A stretch of 64,000 bases of DNA from Psychrobacillus sp048572895 (GTDB taxonomy: Bacteria; Bacillota; Bacilli; Bacillales_A; Planococcaceae): positions 2,666,001 through 2,730,000 of the forward strand of contig NZ_CP183878.1 in NCBI RefSeq assembly GCF_048572895.1, given 5' to 3'. Below are positions 16,587-24,329 of the stretch, one piece after another. A program made the position numbers and the translations under genes. Numbering within the stretch: position 1 is the stretch's first letter; every line of letters starts with the position of its first letter. The notes under the pieces were generated by a model. It had not been told where the DNA came from. It ran no database searches and saw only the letters and a list, made by a program, of their open reading frames with translations.

Positions 16587-16748
16587 CTATTCTTTAGTTG
16601 AATCCATTTTGTAGTGCTCATTGCCCTCTTCTCTGTTCTGGGCAATATTTTGTTTGGATTTATTCTGTGGTGACAGATTAAGAAGGGAACTAACATTACG
16701 ATATGTTACCGGGTTTTCATTGCCTTTTCTGTTTAAATTCTTACTCAT
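16587..16748 (-). CDS. Small hypothetical protein, 53 residues
   Basis: A short ORF starting MSKNLNRKGNENPVTYRN with GGAGG in front of the ATG. It overlaps the stop of the upstream gene by 4 nt (ATGA), which supports real translation. The sequence is rich in Asn, Lys, Gln and Glu with no hydrophobic core, as in many small spore or stress proteins; the function is unknown. Confidence 0.6.
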   Translation of the reverse strand: MSKNLNRKGNENPVTYRNVSSLLNLSPQNKSKQNIAQNREEGNEHYKMDSTKE

Positions 16749-17086
16749 ATTTGAACCTCCATTCTTCTTTGAAAATAAGGTAGTTGTTCTATAAATCGCT
16801 TAGAGTCTTCTGAAGTGAATTCATGAATCCATGCATACACTTTCTTTAGTCTTCTATCATATTGATCATTTTCTCCATCCACATGATAGGGCTTTACAGA
16901 CATTGGTTCATGTGCCCGTAAAAAGTTTCTGCTTTGCACATTTTTCAATTGATAAAAAAGTCTTTCAAATACTTTTATTTCATTTCTAGTTGCAGTTACT
17001 TCAAACTCCCACTGAGATTCATCGGGGTAAGCATATACTTGCTGACTCTTTACTGAGATATACGCTTTGTACAATGTCATTTTCAC
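16745..17086 (-). CDS. Hypothetical protein, 113 residues
   Basis: I do not recognise the family. The protein begins MKMTLYKAYISVKSQQVYAY, is charged, has no signal or membrane segment, and has a predicted strand-rich N-terminal half and helical C-terminal half (RRLKKVYAWIHEFTSED). RBS AAGGATG. It forms a two-gene unit with the 53-residue ORF. By position it may correspond to ytkC, which I cannot confirm. Confidence 0.65.
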   Translation of the reverse strand: MKMTLYKAYISVKSQQVYAYPDESQWEFEVTATRNEIKVFERLFYQLKNVQSRNFLRAHEPMSVKPYHVDGENDQYDRRLKKVYAWIHEFTSEDSKRFIEQLPYFQRRMEVQI

Positions 17087-17117
17087 ACATCCTTTTATAA
17101 AAGCTTGTGCAAAAACT

Positions 17118-17149
17118 AAAAAAACATGCGCCTAAGACACATGTTTTTT
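17118..17149 (-). terminator. Terminator overlapping the end of the YjfB-like gene
   Basis: AAAAAACATG / CATGTTTTTT hairpin whose T-run side includes the stop codon region of the small gene at 17148-17327. Confidence 0.65.
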
Positions 17150-17327
17150 AAGCTTGAATATCTACAACTGATCCCTTATAAGGATGTGAAGCAGATACTT
17201 GAGGCATAGCTTCTAACATTTCTACCGCTGCAACGGTCTCCATATTCATTGCATTTTGTAAAACGCTCATTTGCACGGTTTGTTGCAGCTGAAGTAAGTT
17301 AGATGACATAATGGAGTTTATATCCAT
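17148..17327 (-). CDS. YjfB-like putative motility protein, 59 residues
   Basis: The ORF encodes MDINSIMSSNLLQLQQTVQ... and later AMNMETVAAVEMLEAMP, the pattern of the YjfB family of short proteins (about 60 residues) found in flagellated Bacillales. AGGAGGGATTTCT stands before the ATG. In this family the gene is usually linked to motility regulons; no flagellar gene is present in this window, so the role is only inferred. Confidence 0.75.
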   Translation of the reverse strand: MDINSIMSSNLLQLQQTVQMSVLQNAMNMETVAAVEMLEAMPQVSASHPYKGSVVDIQA

Positions 17328-17388
17328 AGAAATCCCTCCTTCATAACAAGCTTTATATCGGTAAATTTAATTTATAATGAAGTAGATA

Positions 17389-17838
17389 TTATTTATTAGT
17401 GTCTCCCAAAAATGCATTTAACATCCATTGATGTTTTTCTGTCTTTTGGTAAATTGCGTTTAATATATCTTCTGTCATATCATCCTCATCTTTAGCTGCT
17501 GCTTCCATCCCTTTTTTTAGAGATTTCATGATTTTATCAAAATCGTTCACAACAGTTTCTACCATCTGGTCAGCAGACTCTTTACTCGAAGCTTCTTTTA
17601 CCTCTGAAAGCTCCAAATGTTCAGTTAATGTTGCAACTGGCTGGCCACCTAGAGTTAATAGACGCTCTGCAATTTCATCCATATTAAGTGTTGCTTCATT
17701 ATATAACTCTTCGAATTTGGCGTGTAGAGTAAAAAATGACGGTCCCTTTACATACCAATGAAAATTATGTAATTTAGTATACATAACCGACCATGTTGCT
17801 ACTTGTTTATTTAGTTCTTTATTTAATGCTGCTGACAT
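17389..17838 (-). CDS. dps: Dps family ferritin-like DNA-protection protein
   Basis: 149 residues, the typical size of a Dps subunit (forms a 12-mer that oxidises and stores iron and protects DNA). Ferroxidase residues are visible: H in LHNFHWYVKG, then the D and E of NMDEIAERLLTLGG. The N-terminal tail is short and has few lysines, so DNA binding may be weak. A sigma-B-like promoter lies at 17884-17909, matching the stress control of B. subtilis dps. No PerR box was seen. Confidence 0.93.
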   Translation of the reverse strand: MSAALNKELNKQVATWSVMYTKLHNFHWYVKGPSFFTLHAKFEELYNEATLNMDEIAERLLTLGGQPVATLTEHLELSEVKEASSKESADQMVETVVNDFDKIMKSLKKGMEAAAKDEDDMTEDILNAIYQKTEKHQWMLNAFLGDTNK

Positions 17839-17883
17839 AATATTGTCACTCTCCCTTTAAATATAATTGCTTTCTCTTTTAAT

Positions 17884-17909
17884 ATACCTCTATTTTTCAT
17901 ACAATAAAC
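17884..17909 (-). promoter_or_regulatory. Putative sigma-B promoter of dps
   Basis: On the minus strand GTTTAT (17904-17909), 14-bp spacer, AGGTAT (17884-17889). This is close to the sigma-B consensus GTTTAA-N12-15-GGGTAT. Confidence 0.55.
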
Positions 17910-17940
17910 ATAACGATAAGTTTAATTGGAGTGAGCAATA

Positions 17941-18063
17941 ATGGTATTTTGGATATTAGGTGCAGCTATAATACTAAGTATTTTTGGATTTACCTTTTTG
18001 TATAAGCTAGCTATGAATGATAATCCTTCAAGAATCGATCCTAAACCAAAGGATGCTGAATAA
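17941..18063 (+). CDS. Small single-pass membrane protein, 40 residues (YtzI-like)
   Basis: The ORF reads MVFWILGAAIILSIFGFTF (one membrane helix) followed by a short charged tail ending in KPKDAE. It has GGAGTG before the ATG and lies 3 nt upstream of yidD, in the same direction. The position beside dps and its layout resemble YtzI of B. subtilis. Function unknown. Confidence 0.65.
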   Translation: MVFWILGAAIILSIFGFTFLYKLAMNDNPSRIDPKPKDAE

Positions 18064-18066
18064 GTC

Positions 18067-18300
18067 ATGAAACATATTATTATATCTATTTTTCGTTTTT
18101 ATCAAAAATTCATCTCTCCACTTTCCCCGCCAAGTTGCCGCTTTTATCCAACCTGCTCCCATTACGGTGTAGAAGCAGTTCAAAAACACGGAGCAATAAA
18201 AGGAAGTTTTTTAACGATTAAAAGAATATCCAAATGTCATCCTTTTCATGAAGGTGGCATTGATCCCGTTCCCGATGAATGGCCTTTGAAAAAAAAATAA
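18067..18300 (+). CDS. yidD: Membrane protein insertion efficiency factor YidD
   Basis: 77 residues with the family signature YQKFISPLSPPSCRFYPTCS (three cysteines, and a fourth in KCHPFHEGG). YidD assists insertion of membrane proteins together with SecYEG/YidC. It follows the 40-residue ORF by 3 nt and ends inside a terminator hairpin. Confidence 0.95.
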   Translation: MKHIIISIFRFYQKFISPLSPPSCRFYPTCSHYGVEAVQKHGAIKGSFLTIKRISKCHPFHEGGIDPVPDEWPLKKK

Positions 18301-18317
18301 TTCAAAGGCTATTTTTT
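18282..18317 (+). terminator. yidD terminator
   Basis: GCCTTTGAA / TTCAAAGGC stem with an A-rich loop and a T6 tail. The 5' arm is within the last yidD codons. Confidence 0.75.
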
Positions 18318-18366
18318 CTTGCTTTTTTTTCAAAAGTCCTGTAATCTAATGAAGTTATCATTTTTC

Positions 18367-18387
18367 AAAACGTAATCATTACTATTT
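18367..18387 (+). promoter_or_regulatory. Zur box of the zinc-binding lipoprotein gene
   Basis: The sequence CGTAATCATTACTA in an A/T frame is a near match to the Bacillus Zur box (TCGTAATNATTACGA). It ends 4 nt before the AGGAG ribosome site, so a bound Zur would block transcription in zinc-replete cells. Confidence 0.7.
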
Positions 18388-18402
18388 AGGAGAGTGGTTT
18401 TA

Positions 18403-19392
18403 TTGAAACGAATTCTTAAAGGAAGTGTTCTTTTTCTATTATTATTCCTCGCTGCTTGCGGAAACAGTGAAGAAAAGGTAGAAAGTGACAATCAACCAGT
18501 ACAAGTTTATACAACTGTTTATCCATTACAATATTTTGCTGAACGTATTGGAGGAGAATCTGTAAACGTCTCTTCTATCTATCCTGCAGGAGCAAATGAA
18601 CATACTTTTGAGCCAACGCAAAAAGATATGATGGCACTTGCTGATGCTGATTTGTTTTTTTACATAGGACTTGGCTTAGAGGGTTTTGTCGAGAATGCTA
18701 AAAAGACATTAGCAGAAGAACATGTGAAGATGGTAGCTACGGTAGATGCTGTCTCAGACGAACAATTGGAAGAATCTGATCACGTGCATGAAGAAGCTAC
18801 TACTGAGGAATCCCACGATCACGAACATGAGGATGAATCGGCTGAAGAGCATGAAGGTCATGATCACGGAGATATAGATCCACATGTTTGGATGTCACCT
18901 AAAATTAGTCAAAGTCTTGCCCTTTCTATTAAAGACTCTTTAGTGGAGATTTCACCTGAGCAAAAAGAGACTTTTGAAAAAAACTATGAGGAACTTATTA
19001 ACGAACTTCAGCAACTAGATGCAGATTTTGAAGAAATGGCACAAGCTGCAAAGAACAAAACATTTTTTGTCTCACATGCTGCATTTGGCTATATAGCAAA
19101 CACATATGGCTTGGAACAATTGGCAGTAGCAGGATTGAATTCACAGGATGAACCATCTCAAAAAGAACTAACTAAACTTATTGATTTGGCAGAAGAAAAA
19201 AATATAAGCTATATTTTATTTGAACAAAATGTTTCATCAAAACTAACCGAGGTAATTCAACGAGAAATTGGTGCAGAGAGCCTGGTATTGCATAACTTAG
19301 GGGTATTATCTAAGGAAGATATCGAAAACAAAGAAACTTATTTTACATTGATGCACAAAAACCTAGAGACATTAAGCACAGTATTGAATTAA
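18403..19392 (+). CDS. znuA: Zinc ABC transporter substrate-binding lipoprotein (ZnuA/AdcA type)
   Basis: A cluster A-I metal-binding protein: lipoprotein signal ending LFLAAC (about residues 15-20), then QVYTTVYPLQYFAERIGG, EHTFEPT, and a histidine/acid-rich loop (about residues 120-165; HVHEE, SHDHEHEDE, GHDHGDIDPH) typical of zinc-specific members. HAAFGYIANTYGLEQ and ILFEQNVSS carry later metal ligands. I chose TTG at 18403, 10 nt after AGGAG; the GTG at 18394 is too close to that site. No permease or ATPase follows, so the transporter partners are elsewhere. Confidence 0.9.
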   Translation: MKRILKGSVLFLLLFLAACGNSEEKVESDNQPVQVYTTVYPLQYFAERIGGESVNVSSIYPAGANEHTFEPTQKDMMALADADLFFYIGLGLEGFVENAKKTLAEEHVKMVATVDAVSDEQLEESDHVHEEATTEESHDHEHEDESAEEHEGHDHGDIDPHVWMSPKISQSLALSIKDSLVEISPEQKETFEKNYEELINELQQLDADFEEMAQAAKNKTFFVSHAAFGYIANTYGLEQLAVAGLNSQDEPSQKELTKLIDLAEEKNISYILFEQNVSSKLTEVIQREIGAESLVLHNLGVLSKEDIENKETYFTLMHKNLETLSTVLN

Positions 19393-19411
19393 GTAATATT
19401 GTTACTGATAT

Positions 19412-19446
19412 AAAAAGCAACTTCTAAAATGAAGTTGCTTTTTTAG
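19412..19446 (+). terminator. znuA/menE bidirectional terminator
   Basis: AAAAAGCAACTTC / GAAGTTGCTTTTTT stem between the convergent znuA and menE genes. Confidence 0.85.
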
Positions 19447-19450
19447 CTAT

Positions 19451-20869
19451 TCATATGAACTTTAATAATTCTCTTCTTACTAATTTATTGGCTCCATTGC
19501 GAGGGAGCGCATCTATAAAGTAATATTCCTTTGGTAGCTTGTATGATGCAATTTGAGTCTTCATAAAGGCCTTTAACTCATCTATAGTAATTTGCTCTTT
19601 CACTACAATAAATGCTATTGGAACTTGCCCCCATTTATCATCCTGACGACCTGTAACCCCTGCTTCAATAACTGCTGGATGTTTTACTATAGCTTGCTCC
19701 ACTTCTGCTGGATATATATTTTCCCCACCAGATATGATTAAATCTGAGCGGCGATCGACAACGAACAAATATCCTTCCTCATCCAAATAACCAATATCTC
19801 CAGTATGCAACCAACCATCTATTAGTGGTTTTTTAGACTCAGCTGCTCCAATATATCCTTTTGTCACATGTGGTCCTTTAATACAAATTTCTCCCATTTT
19901 CTCTTCTCCATCAATACGAACATCTGCAAAGAAAAGTGGCTTTCCGGCTGAACCAAGTTTGCGAATGGCATCTTCACTCGATAATGTAGTTGTTTGGGAG
20001 GCAGTTTCTGTCATTCCATAAGTTTGTAATACTGGTATATTTCGCTCAATCGCTCGTTCTAAATAAGATAAAGGAACGGGACCCCCACCAACTAAAATCG
20101 ATTGAAATGAATCAGGAAAATACTGATTTCTACTTTCTAGCACGGATACGAGGCGTTGAAGCATAACAGCTACTAAAGACATTCTAGTAGCTGCTCCATC
20201 TAATATTTCATCTACTACTTTTTCTGGATCAAATTTAGTATGGAGACTTACCGTCATTCCATATAACACTGATCGCATAAGAATAGAAAATCCACTTATA
20301 TGAAACAAGGGTACTATACATAACCAACAATCGTCTGGATGAACTCCTAAATGGAGTGCTGAACCAGTTGCATTCATCACATGATTTTCTAGCGATTGGC
20401 GAACTCCTTTTGGTTTTCCTGTAGTACCTGAAGTGTACATTATGGAGATAGTACGTTCTTTGTGCCAATCCCTTTCTACAGAATAATCTTTTCTTTCGCT
20501 ATTATGAATATCATTAAAGGTATATCTTTGTCTATAGCTAATTGTTCTTTCATGATTATCTACAAGTAAGAAATCAGGTTTACTATCATGGAGCTGATAA
20601 CTTAACTCTACTTCACTTAAGCGTTCATTTAACATGACTAACTCACAGCCGAGTTGAAGGCAACCATGTATTGCAATTACTAATTCTGCGTTAGAGCTTG
20701 ATAAAATTGCTATTCTCGAGCCATGTTGAATCCCTTTAGAATGTAGTCTTTCTGCAAATTCATTGGCTTTGTCATAAAGTTCTTGAAATGTCCACACTTC
20801 TCCCCTAAAGCGCAAAGAGATGCGCTCAGGTGTTAACTGGGCACGTTTTAATAGTAAATTAGGAAACAT
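19451..20869 (-). CDS. menE: o-Succinylbenzoate-CoA ligase
   Basis: 472 residues, an adenylate-forming enzyme that activates o-succinylbenzoate in menaquinone synthesis. The AMP-binding motif SIMYTSGTTGKPKG is at about residue 148-161; LVGGGPVPLS, QTYGMTETASQ, LHTGDIGYLDEEGY and the C-terminal lysine region PRNGANKLVRREL are in place. It is the last men gene here and is separated from menB by a terminator and a 118-nt gap, so it probably has its own promoter. menC, which follows menE in B. subtilis, is absent. Confidence 0.95.
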   Translation of the reverse strand: MFPNLLLKRAQLTPERISLRFRGEVWTFQELYDKANEFAERLHSKGIQHGSRIAILSSSNAELVIAIHGCLQLGCELVMLNERLSEVELSYQLHDSKPDFLLVDNHERTISYRQRYTFNDIHNSERKDYSVERDWHKERTISIMYTSGTTGKPKGVRQSLENHVMNATGSALHLGVHPDDCWLCIVPLFHISGFSILMRSVLYGMTVSLHTKFDPEKVVDEILDGAATRMSLVAVMLQRLVSVLESRNQYFPDSFQSILVGGGPVPLSYLERAIERNIPVLQTYGMTETASQTTTLSSEDAIRKLGSAGKPLFFADVRIDGEEKMGEICIKGPHVTKGYIGAAESKKPLIDGWLHTGDIGYLDEEGYLFVVDRRSDLIISGGENIYPAEVEQAIVKHPAVIEAGVTGRQDDKWGQVPIAFIVVKEQITIDELKAFMKTQIASYKLPKEYYFIDALPRNGANKLVRRELLKFI

Positions 20870-20911
20870 TTTGTACTCCTTTTATTTTAAGCTCTATATT
20901 TTTGTTATATC

Positions 20912-20940
20912 TTTTACATATTGCGATATTCTATGTAAAA
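20912..20940 (-). other. Inverted repeat upstream of menE
   Basis: TTTTACATA (20912-20920) and TATGTAAAA (20932-20940) are perfect 9-bp arms with an 11-bp centre, between the menB terminator and menE. It could be an operator for menE; the regulator is unknown. Confidence 0.4.
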
Positions 20941-20969
20941 AAGCTATCCCATAAAGGATAGCTTTTTTG
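20937..20969 (-). terminator. Terminator between menB and menE
   Basis: AAAAAAGCTATCC / GGATAGCTTTTTT stem with a 7-nt loop, 18 nt past the menB stop codon. Confidence 0.85.
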
Positions 20970-20986
20970 TTCTCGTCATTCAATAA

Positions 20987-21805
20987 TCACGGGAAACGCG
21001 GGAATTGACCAAAATCTGGTTTGCGTTTTTCTTTAAATGCATCTCGACCTTCTTTTGCTTCATCCGTTGTGTAGTATAGAAGTGTTGCATCGCCTGCTAA
21101 TTGTTGAAGCCCTGCTAAACCATCCGTATCTGCATTCATTGCAGCTTTTAAGAAACGGAGTGCAGTTGGACTCATTTCTAGCATTTCCTCACACCATTGA
21201 ACAGTTTCATCCTCTAACTGTGCGTATGGAACTACTGTATTGACTAAGCCCATATCCAGTGCTTGTTGTGCATCGTATTGACGGCATAAATACCAAATTT
21301 CGCGTGCTTTTTTATGTCCGATAATACGTGCCAAATAACCAGAACCATAACCAGCATCAAACGATCCAACTTTAGGACCAGTTTGTCCAAATCTTGCATT
21401 TTCAGCAGCTATTGTTAAATCACAAACAACATGTAGAACATGTCCGCCACCAATTGCATAACCAGCTACCATTGCGACAACCGGTTTAGGTATTACACGG
21501 ATTAGACGTTGTAAGTCTAGTACGTTTAAGCGTGGAATCTCGTCTTCTCCTACATACCCGCCATGTCCACGTACTTTTTGGTCTCCGCCCGAACAGAAAG
21601 CATGCTCACCTTCACCAGTTAAAATAATGACACCTACATTTTTATCGTCACGAGCACGAGAAAATGCATCAATCATTTCCATTACCGTTTTAGGGCGAAA
21701 TGCGTTACGCACCTCGGGACGGTTAATCGTTACTTTAGCAATTCCGTTATAAAATTCATACTTAATGTCTTCATATGTATGCAATGTTGTCCATTCGCGA
21801 GTCAT
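20987..21805 (-). CDS. menB: 1,4-Dihydroxy-2-naphthoyl-CoA synthase
   Basis: 272 residues of the crotonase fold: NRPEVRNAFRPKTVMEM, FCSGGDQKVRGHGGYVGED (oxyanion hole), AVAMVAGYAIGGGHVLHVVCD-type helix (in part) and the C-terminal KRKPDFGQFPRFP typical of MenB. It closes the second ring of the naphthoquinone from o-succinylbenzoyl-CoA. Its ATG overlaps the menH stop by 4 nt; RBS AGGAGG. Confidence 0.97.
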   Translation of the reverse strand: MTREWTTLHTYEDIKYEFYNGIAKVTINRPEVRNAFRPKTVMEMIDAFSRARDDKNVGVIILTGEGEHAFCSGGDQKVRGHGGYVGEDEIPRLNVLDLQRLIRVIPKPVVAMVAGYAIGGGHVLHVVCDLTIAAENARFGQTGPKVGSFDAGYGSGYLARIIGHKKAREIWYLCRQYDAQQALDMGLVNTVVPYAQLEDETVQWCEEMLEMSPTALRFLKAAMNADTDGLAGLQQLAGDATLLYYTTDEAKEGRDAFKEKRKPDFGQFPRFP

Positions 21806-22629
21806 CTTACATCCTCCTTTAAAATAATATCCTCTACTATTGTAGCAAACAATTCAGGATTTTCCACATGAATTGCATGACCTACCTCCCTAATTTCTTT
21901 ATGTGCAACATTTGGGAGGTGTTTTTTCATCGTTTTTGCAAGCATACAAAATTTTTCATCTAGCTCACCTGTTACCAACAAAGTCGGTGTAATGATTTCT
22001 TCGAGTTTATTCCAATAGGAGGGTTGCACGCCAGTACCAAAACCTCGCAAGCTATTAGCAAGCCCTATTTCAGAACCCGCAATTCGTTCCTGTCGTATCA
22101 ACTGCTGTTTTTCCAAAGGTAACTGCCGTTGGGAATGAAATAAAGGAATCCTTTCCCAAAAATTCACAAACGATGTGAGCCCTTCGTCCAATATTCGATT
22201 AGCAAGCTGCTCATCCGATTGTTTTCTGTTCAAACGTTCTTCTTTATCTGTAAGACCTGGAGAACTACTTTCAAGAATTAGTCTTTTTACAGGATATTTA
22301 CTTGCATAGGAAAGAGCTAATCGACCACCCATTGAATAACCAACAAGCGTAAAGTCACTCCACTGAAGATGTTGAAACAATGCATGCAAGTCAGCTATCT
22401 GCTCCTCTGCAACATAACGGGTTGAATCCAAAGGCTTAGAAGTTTTTCCGTGACCAATAAGATCAATGGTTAACATATCAAATGTATCAGGTAGAAACGA
22501 AACCACTTCATCCCATGTATGTGTAGATCCCGTAAAGCCATGTAAAAACACAATTTTTTCCTTCGTTCCACTATTATATCTGTTGCAATGGATATCAATC
22601 CCTCGGATATTTATAGTTATACTTTCCAA
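21802..22629 (-). CDS. menH: 2-Succinyl-6-hydroxy-2,4-cyclohexadiene-1-carboxylate synthase
   Basis: An alpha/beta hydrolase of MenH type: FLHGFTGSTHTWDEV, LIGHGKTSKP, nucleophile elbow VGYSMGGRLALSYA (serine), acid in VTGELDEKF and histidine in EVGHAIHVENPE. It removes pyruvate from SEPHCHC in menaquinone synthesis. The longest frame starts at an ATG at 22662, deep inside menD and without RBS. I prefer the TTG at 22629 (MESITINIRGID), 11 nt after GGAG, which overlaps menD by 13 nt. The exact start is uncertain. Confidence 0.9.
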   Translation of the reverse strand: MESITINIRGIDIHCNRYNSGTKEKIVFLHGFTGSTHTWDEVVSFLPDTFDMLTIDLIGHGKTSKPLDSTRYVAEEQIADLHALFQHLQWSDFTLVGYSMGGRLALSYASKYPVKRLILESSSPGLTDKEERLNRKQSDEQLANRILDEGLTSFVNFWERIPLFHSQRQLPLEKQQLIRQERIAGSEIGLANSLRGFGTGVQPSYWNKLEEIITPTLLVTGELDEKFCMLAKTMKKHLPNVAHKEIREVGHAIHVENPELFATIVEDIILKEDVR

Positions 22630-24329
22630 ACCGAGTCCAGCTCCCTCGAAATATCTGCCCATAATTTGCGATGCGTTTCTGTATTAACTTGTCTATTCGT
22701 AAATACTTCTATAATACGAATATCCTTCGATTTCTCTTCAGCTAATGCCTCTTTAAAGCTTTCCTTTGAATGAACTGCATTGTACTGAGCATTATACATA
22801 GCAGCTATATGTGAAAACTCTAATCCTGTCGGGGTACCAAATAAATGTTCAAAATAATTGGCTTCTGTCGATTGGGATAAATAAGAAAAAATTCCCCCAC
22901 CATCGTTATTCATAACGATGATTGTCATATCAGTTGACTGGAATCGAGTCACAACCAAACCATTCAAGTCATGTAGAAACGCTAAGTCTCCTATTAACAA
23001 ATATCCTGGACGATTTAATGCCGCTTGAGCTCCGAGCGCTGAAGAAACCACACCGTCTATTCCATTAGTTCCTCTATTCGCATAGAGCTGAATATCCTTC
23101 GTTGTTTTATTGAAAAAAGTATCTAAATCTCGGATTGGCATGCTGCTACTAGCAAACAAATAAGACATATCTGGCAATGCTTCAAACAACATTCCTGCCA
23201 ATGCACCTTCATCTGTTTCCTTTCTAATATAGCTGTTCACATGATTGGTTGCTATTTCATTTGCTTGAGACCAGAAACACGTATATGTAGAAGCTGACTT
23301 TTCCGGTGCTTTGATCCATAATGATTCAGCCTCAACCTGTACATGATGTGTAGCGATATGAAGTGAATCACGGAAAATAGGACTTTCATCTACAACAATA
23401 AACACTTCTGGCTTACATGACTTTAAAAACAACATTAAAGGCTTAGAAACTGGCTGAGCTCCAAAACGAATTACTACATTTGGAACAGCCACTTTTTTAA
23501 AAGACTCATTTTTAAGAATGGCATCATATTGATCTATACATAAATCCATACAATCGGCTGGTATAGATGTCCTTAGATTAGATAATGGATCAACGAGAAC
23601 TGGCCACTGCACCGTTTTTGCAAATTCCCAAAAACCATCAGTGATTTGAAGGGAATCTCCAACTATAAATAATCCCTTTACATCTTTTTGAAGAATATCT
23701 TTATACCATACTAAAAATTCTTCACTTGGTACTAACTTTCCTATTTCTGGTACTTGCATGTTCAATGTTGGTAAGGCTTGTTCCATATCAAGTAATAAAG
23801 GTTCACGAAATGGCACGTTAATATGGACAGGTCCCATCGGAAATGCTCTCGACATAGACACTGCACGTTGGATATGACGCTCTACAAATGCCAAATTTGC
23901 TTCATCCTTTTCAGGTAAGGGAAAGTCGACTGTCCACTTCACATGCTTCCCGTATAAATGAAGCTGATCAATTGCTTGAGGTGCTCCTACTTCTCTTAGT
24001 TCATGAGGGCGATCAGCTGTAATGATCAATAAAGGAACACGAGCATAGTACGCTTCCACTATAGCGGGAAAAAAGTTTGCAGCAGCGGTTCCAGAAGTAC
24101 ATAAAAGTACAACAGGGCTTTTTTTAGCTTTTGCAATCCCTAGCGCAAAGTAACCAGCGGAACGCTCATCTATTTGACGATAAAATTGGAAACCCTCACT
24201 TTTGGCAAATGCATACGCAAGTGGAGTAGACCTTGACCCAGGACACATAACAATATCCTGAACCCCTGCCTGTTTAATCGTTTCTACAAAGTGATTGACA
24301 TAAGATGTTAAATACTCGACGTTAGTCAT
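22617..24329 (-). CDS. menD: SEPHCHC synthase (MenD)
   Basis: 570 residues of a thiamine-diphosphate enzyme that joins isochorismate and 2-oxoglutarate. It starts with MTNVEYLTSYVNHFVETI, has the substrate-binding PGSRSTPLAYAFA, the catalytic-glutamate region RQIDERSAGYFALG, and the ThDP/Mg motif GDLAFLHDLNGL...NNDGGGIFSYL. It overlaps menF by 8 nt and menH follows in overlap, so these genes are translationally coupled. Confidence 0.97.
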   Translation of the reverse strand: MTNVEYLTSYVNHFVETIKQAGVQDIVMCPGSRSTPLAYAFAKSEGFQFYRQIDERSAGYFALGIAKAKKSPVVLLCTSGTAAANFFPAIVEAYYARVPLLIITADRPHELREVGAPQAIDQLHLYGKHVKWTVDFPLPEKDEANLAFVERHIQRAVSMSRAFPMGPVHINVPFREPLLLDMEQALPTLNMQVPEIGKLVPSEEFLVWYKDILQKDVKGLFIVGDSLQITDGFWEFAKTVQWPVLVDPLSNLRTSIPADCMDLCIDQYDAILKNESFKKVAVPNVVIRFGAQPVSKPLMLFLKSCKPEVFIVVDESPIFRDSLHIATHHVQVEAESLWIKAPEKSASTYTCFWSQANEIATNHVNSYIRKETDEGALAGMLFEALPDMSYLFASSSMPIRDLDTFFNKTTKDIQLYANRGTNGIDGVVSSALGAQAALNRPGYLLIGDLAFLHDLNGLVVTRFQSTDMTIIVMNNDGGGIFSYLSQSTEANYFEHLFGTPTGLEFSHIAAMYNAQYNAVHSKESFKEALAEEKSKDIRIIEVFTNRQVNTETHRKLWADISRELDSVWKV

